A DNA stretch of 64,000 bases from Streptomyces sp. NBC_01142 (GTDB lineage Bacteria; Actinomycetota; Actinomycetes; Streptomycetales; Streptomycetaceae). The position numbers were made by a program, and so were the translations under genes. Positions 63,398 through 64,000 of the stretch are shown piece by piece; positions within the stretch are counted from its first letter, which is position 1; each line of letters starts with the position of its first letter. A model generated the notes under the pieces. It saw nothing but the letters and a program-made list of their open reading frames with translations, made no database searches and had not been told where the DNA came from. The stretch spans positions 1 through 64,000 of the forward strand of contig NZ_JAPEOR010000004.1 in the NCBI RefSeq assembly GCF_026341125.1, read 5' to 3'.

Positions 63398-63928
63398 GTG
63401 ACACACGGTGGACTTGGACAGATGATCTTGGACGCGGCGGTCGCCGATGCTCGACTTGCTGCGCTGGAGTTCGACGACGCTCGGGCCTGGCTGGAACGGG
63501 CTCGCAGAGAGCCGATGGAGCCGCTCGCGGCCGAGGTCTGGGTCACTGACCTTGCCCGTAGCCATGTTCTGCTCGTGAAGCATCGCTGGCGCGGATGGGT
63601 TCCGCCCGGCGGCAAAGTCGAGCCAGGCGAGACTCCGCGTGCCGCAGCGGCTCGTGAGCTCGTGGAGGAGACAGGGGTCCCGGCCGAACTGCTGCCCGTG
63701 CCGGCTGCCGTATCCGTCCGTTCCTACCGTGCCGGCTGGTCGCCGACGCTGGGCCTGTCGTACGCCGCTGTCGTCGACCGCGGCCTGCCGCTCGGTGGGG
63801 AACGCGGCCAGCCCCCGGCATGGATTGCCCTCGACGACGAGTGGGAGAGTGCCTTTCCCGAGGACCGCGGTCGCATCCGCGCGCACGTGCGCGGACTGGC
63901 GGCGGGGCACTCGATCACGGCGCGCTGA
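63398..63928 (+). CDS. NUDIX hydrolase (176 aa)
   Basis: GTG at 63398; an ATG eight codons on is possible. The NUDIX box is complete: GGKVEPGETPRAAAARELVE ETGV (G-x5-E-x7-REUxEExGU), preceded by the strand VWVTDLARSHVLLVKHRWRG. The family hydrolyses nucleoside diphosphates linked to another group. The N-terminal 40 residues are an extra helix pair (VADARLAALEFDDARAWLER). Specific substrate unknown; it may clean up nucleotides. It stands opposite the CYTH-like gene, another phosphate-chemistry family. Confidence 0.88.
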   Translation: MTHGGLGQMILDAAVADARLAALEFDDARAWLERARREPMEPLAAEVWVTDLARSHVLLVKHRWRGWVPPGGKVEPGETPRAAAARELVEETGVPAELLPVPAAVSVRSYRAGWSPTLGLSYAAVVDRGLPLGGERGQPPAWIALDDEWESAFPEDRGRIRAHVRGLAAGHSITAR

Positions 63929-63951
63929 GTCTTTCCACTGCTGGGCCACGC

Positions 63952-64000
63952 TCAGATGACTGTGTTGATCAGGTCCAGGTGTCGTTGGGGATCGTGAGGA
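63952..64000 (-). CDS. Possible 3-prime end of a gene cut by the right edge
   Basis: A frame entering from the right edge reads HDPQRHLDLINTVI and stops at 63952. Too short to name. Confidence 0.3.
   Translation of the reverse strand, partial: PHDPQRHLDLINTVI

Noticed and set aside
1..64000. CRISPR array
   Set aside because: The repeats are promoters and hairpins around genes, not direct repeats with regular spacers; no cas genes were seen.
1..64000. tRNA or rRNA genes
   Set aside because: No cloverleaf with a conserved TTC arm or rRNA core sequence was noticed, though this was by eye only.

Overview
The window is very GC-rich DNA with typical actinomycete coding bias, frequent GTG starts, purine-rich ribosome sites and GC hairpin terminators. 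It carries actinobacterial HU and mIHF, an actinobacterial-type lipoprotein, and IS701, IS5, IS4, IS110 and IS3 family sequences. I read it as Streptomyces (or a close relative), and as accessory DNA: a chromosome arm, a large integrated element or a linear plasmid. No rRNA, tRNA, CRISPR array or plasmid replication gene was seen.

Region 1 (1-46 kb) is a highly regular array. About 45 mostly small genes, nearly all on the minus strand and nearly all of unknown function, are arranged as repeated units: promoter, leader of roughly 50-200 nt, one gene (occasionally two to four), then a GC hairpin. Most promoters share one module: TTGCGSSGCTWRCC followed at fixed distance by CAYGGT, 31 nt from end to end. 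That is a -35-like TTGCGS and a -10-like CAnnGT separated by 19 nt, with a second TTGC/CTAGCC box inside the spacer. Recognisable products are HU, two C5 cytosine methyltransferases, an SRA/YDG-like modified-DNA reader, a GP88-domain protein, a DUF3846-like protein, a DnaJ-type zinc-knuckle protein, several other Cys-rich proteins and TerD. Several genes are paralogues of one another, or share only an end. Three complete insertion sequences interrupt the array (IS701 and IS5 elements side by side at a CTAG site near 12.4-14.7 kb; an IS4 element at 36.55-38.05 kb that splits a promoter module).

Region 2 (19.7-23.6 kb) is an island inside the array. A plus-strand, visibly less GC-rich operon encodes a caspase-like protease and a serine alpha/beta hydrolase, followed by a frameshifted tyrosine recombinase. 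I consider this the best candidate for an undescribed (probably anti-phage or abortive) system.

Region 3 (46-50.4 kb) is a decayed island: a broken PAPS-reductase-family gene, a TIGR02391/HEPN-like gene, an N-terminal fragment resembling the DUF4297/Cap4 nuclease domain, and an IS110 element.

Region 4 (50.4-64 kb) is of mixed orientation: a frameshifted trpA-like gene under an array-type promoter with a perfect leader hairpin, an MFS fragment, an alpha-oxoamine synthase, mIHF, a lipoprotein, a frameshifted alpha/beta hydrolase, a GNAT acetyltransferase, an ATP-grasp enzyme, an IclR-like regulator, an IS3 remnant, a CYTH-like protein and a NUDIX hydrolase. Oxoamine synthase, GNAT, hydrolase and ATP-grasp genes near a regulator could form a small-molecule pathway, but this is inference.

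Single-base frameshifts recur in otherwise good genes (near 2965, 5610, 23140, 24373, 38670, 42500, 50950, 55515 and 61400). Read errors in a draft assembly and real decay are both possible. Coordinates and starts were worked out by hand; family calls rest on motifs read by eye.
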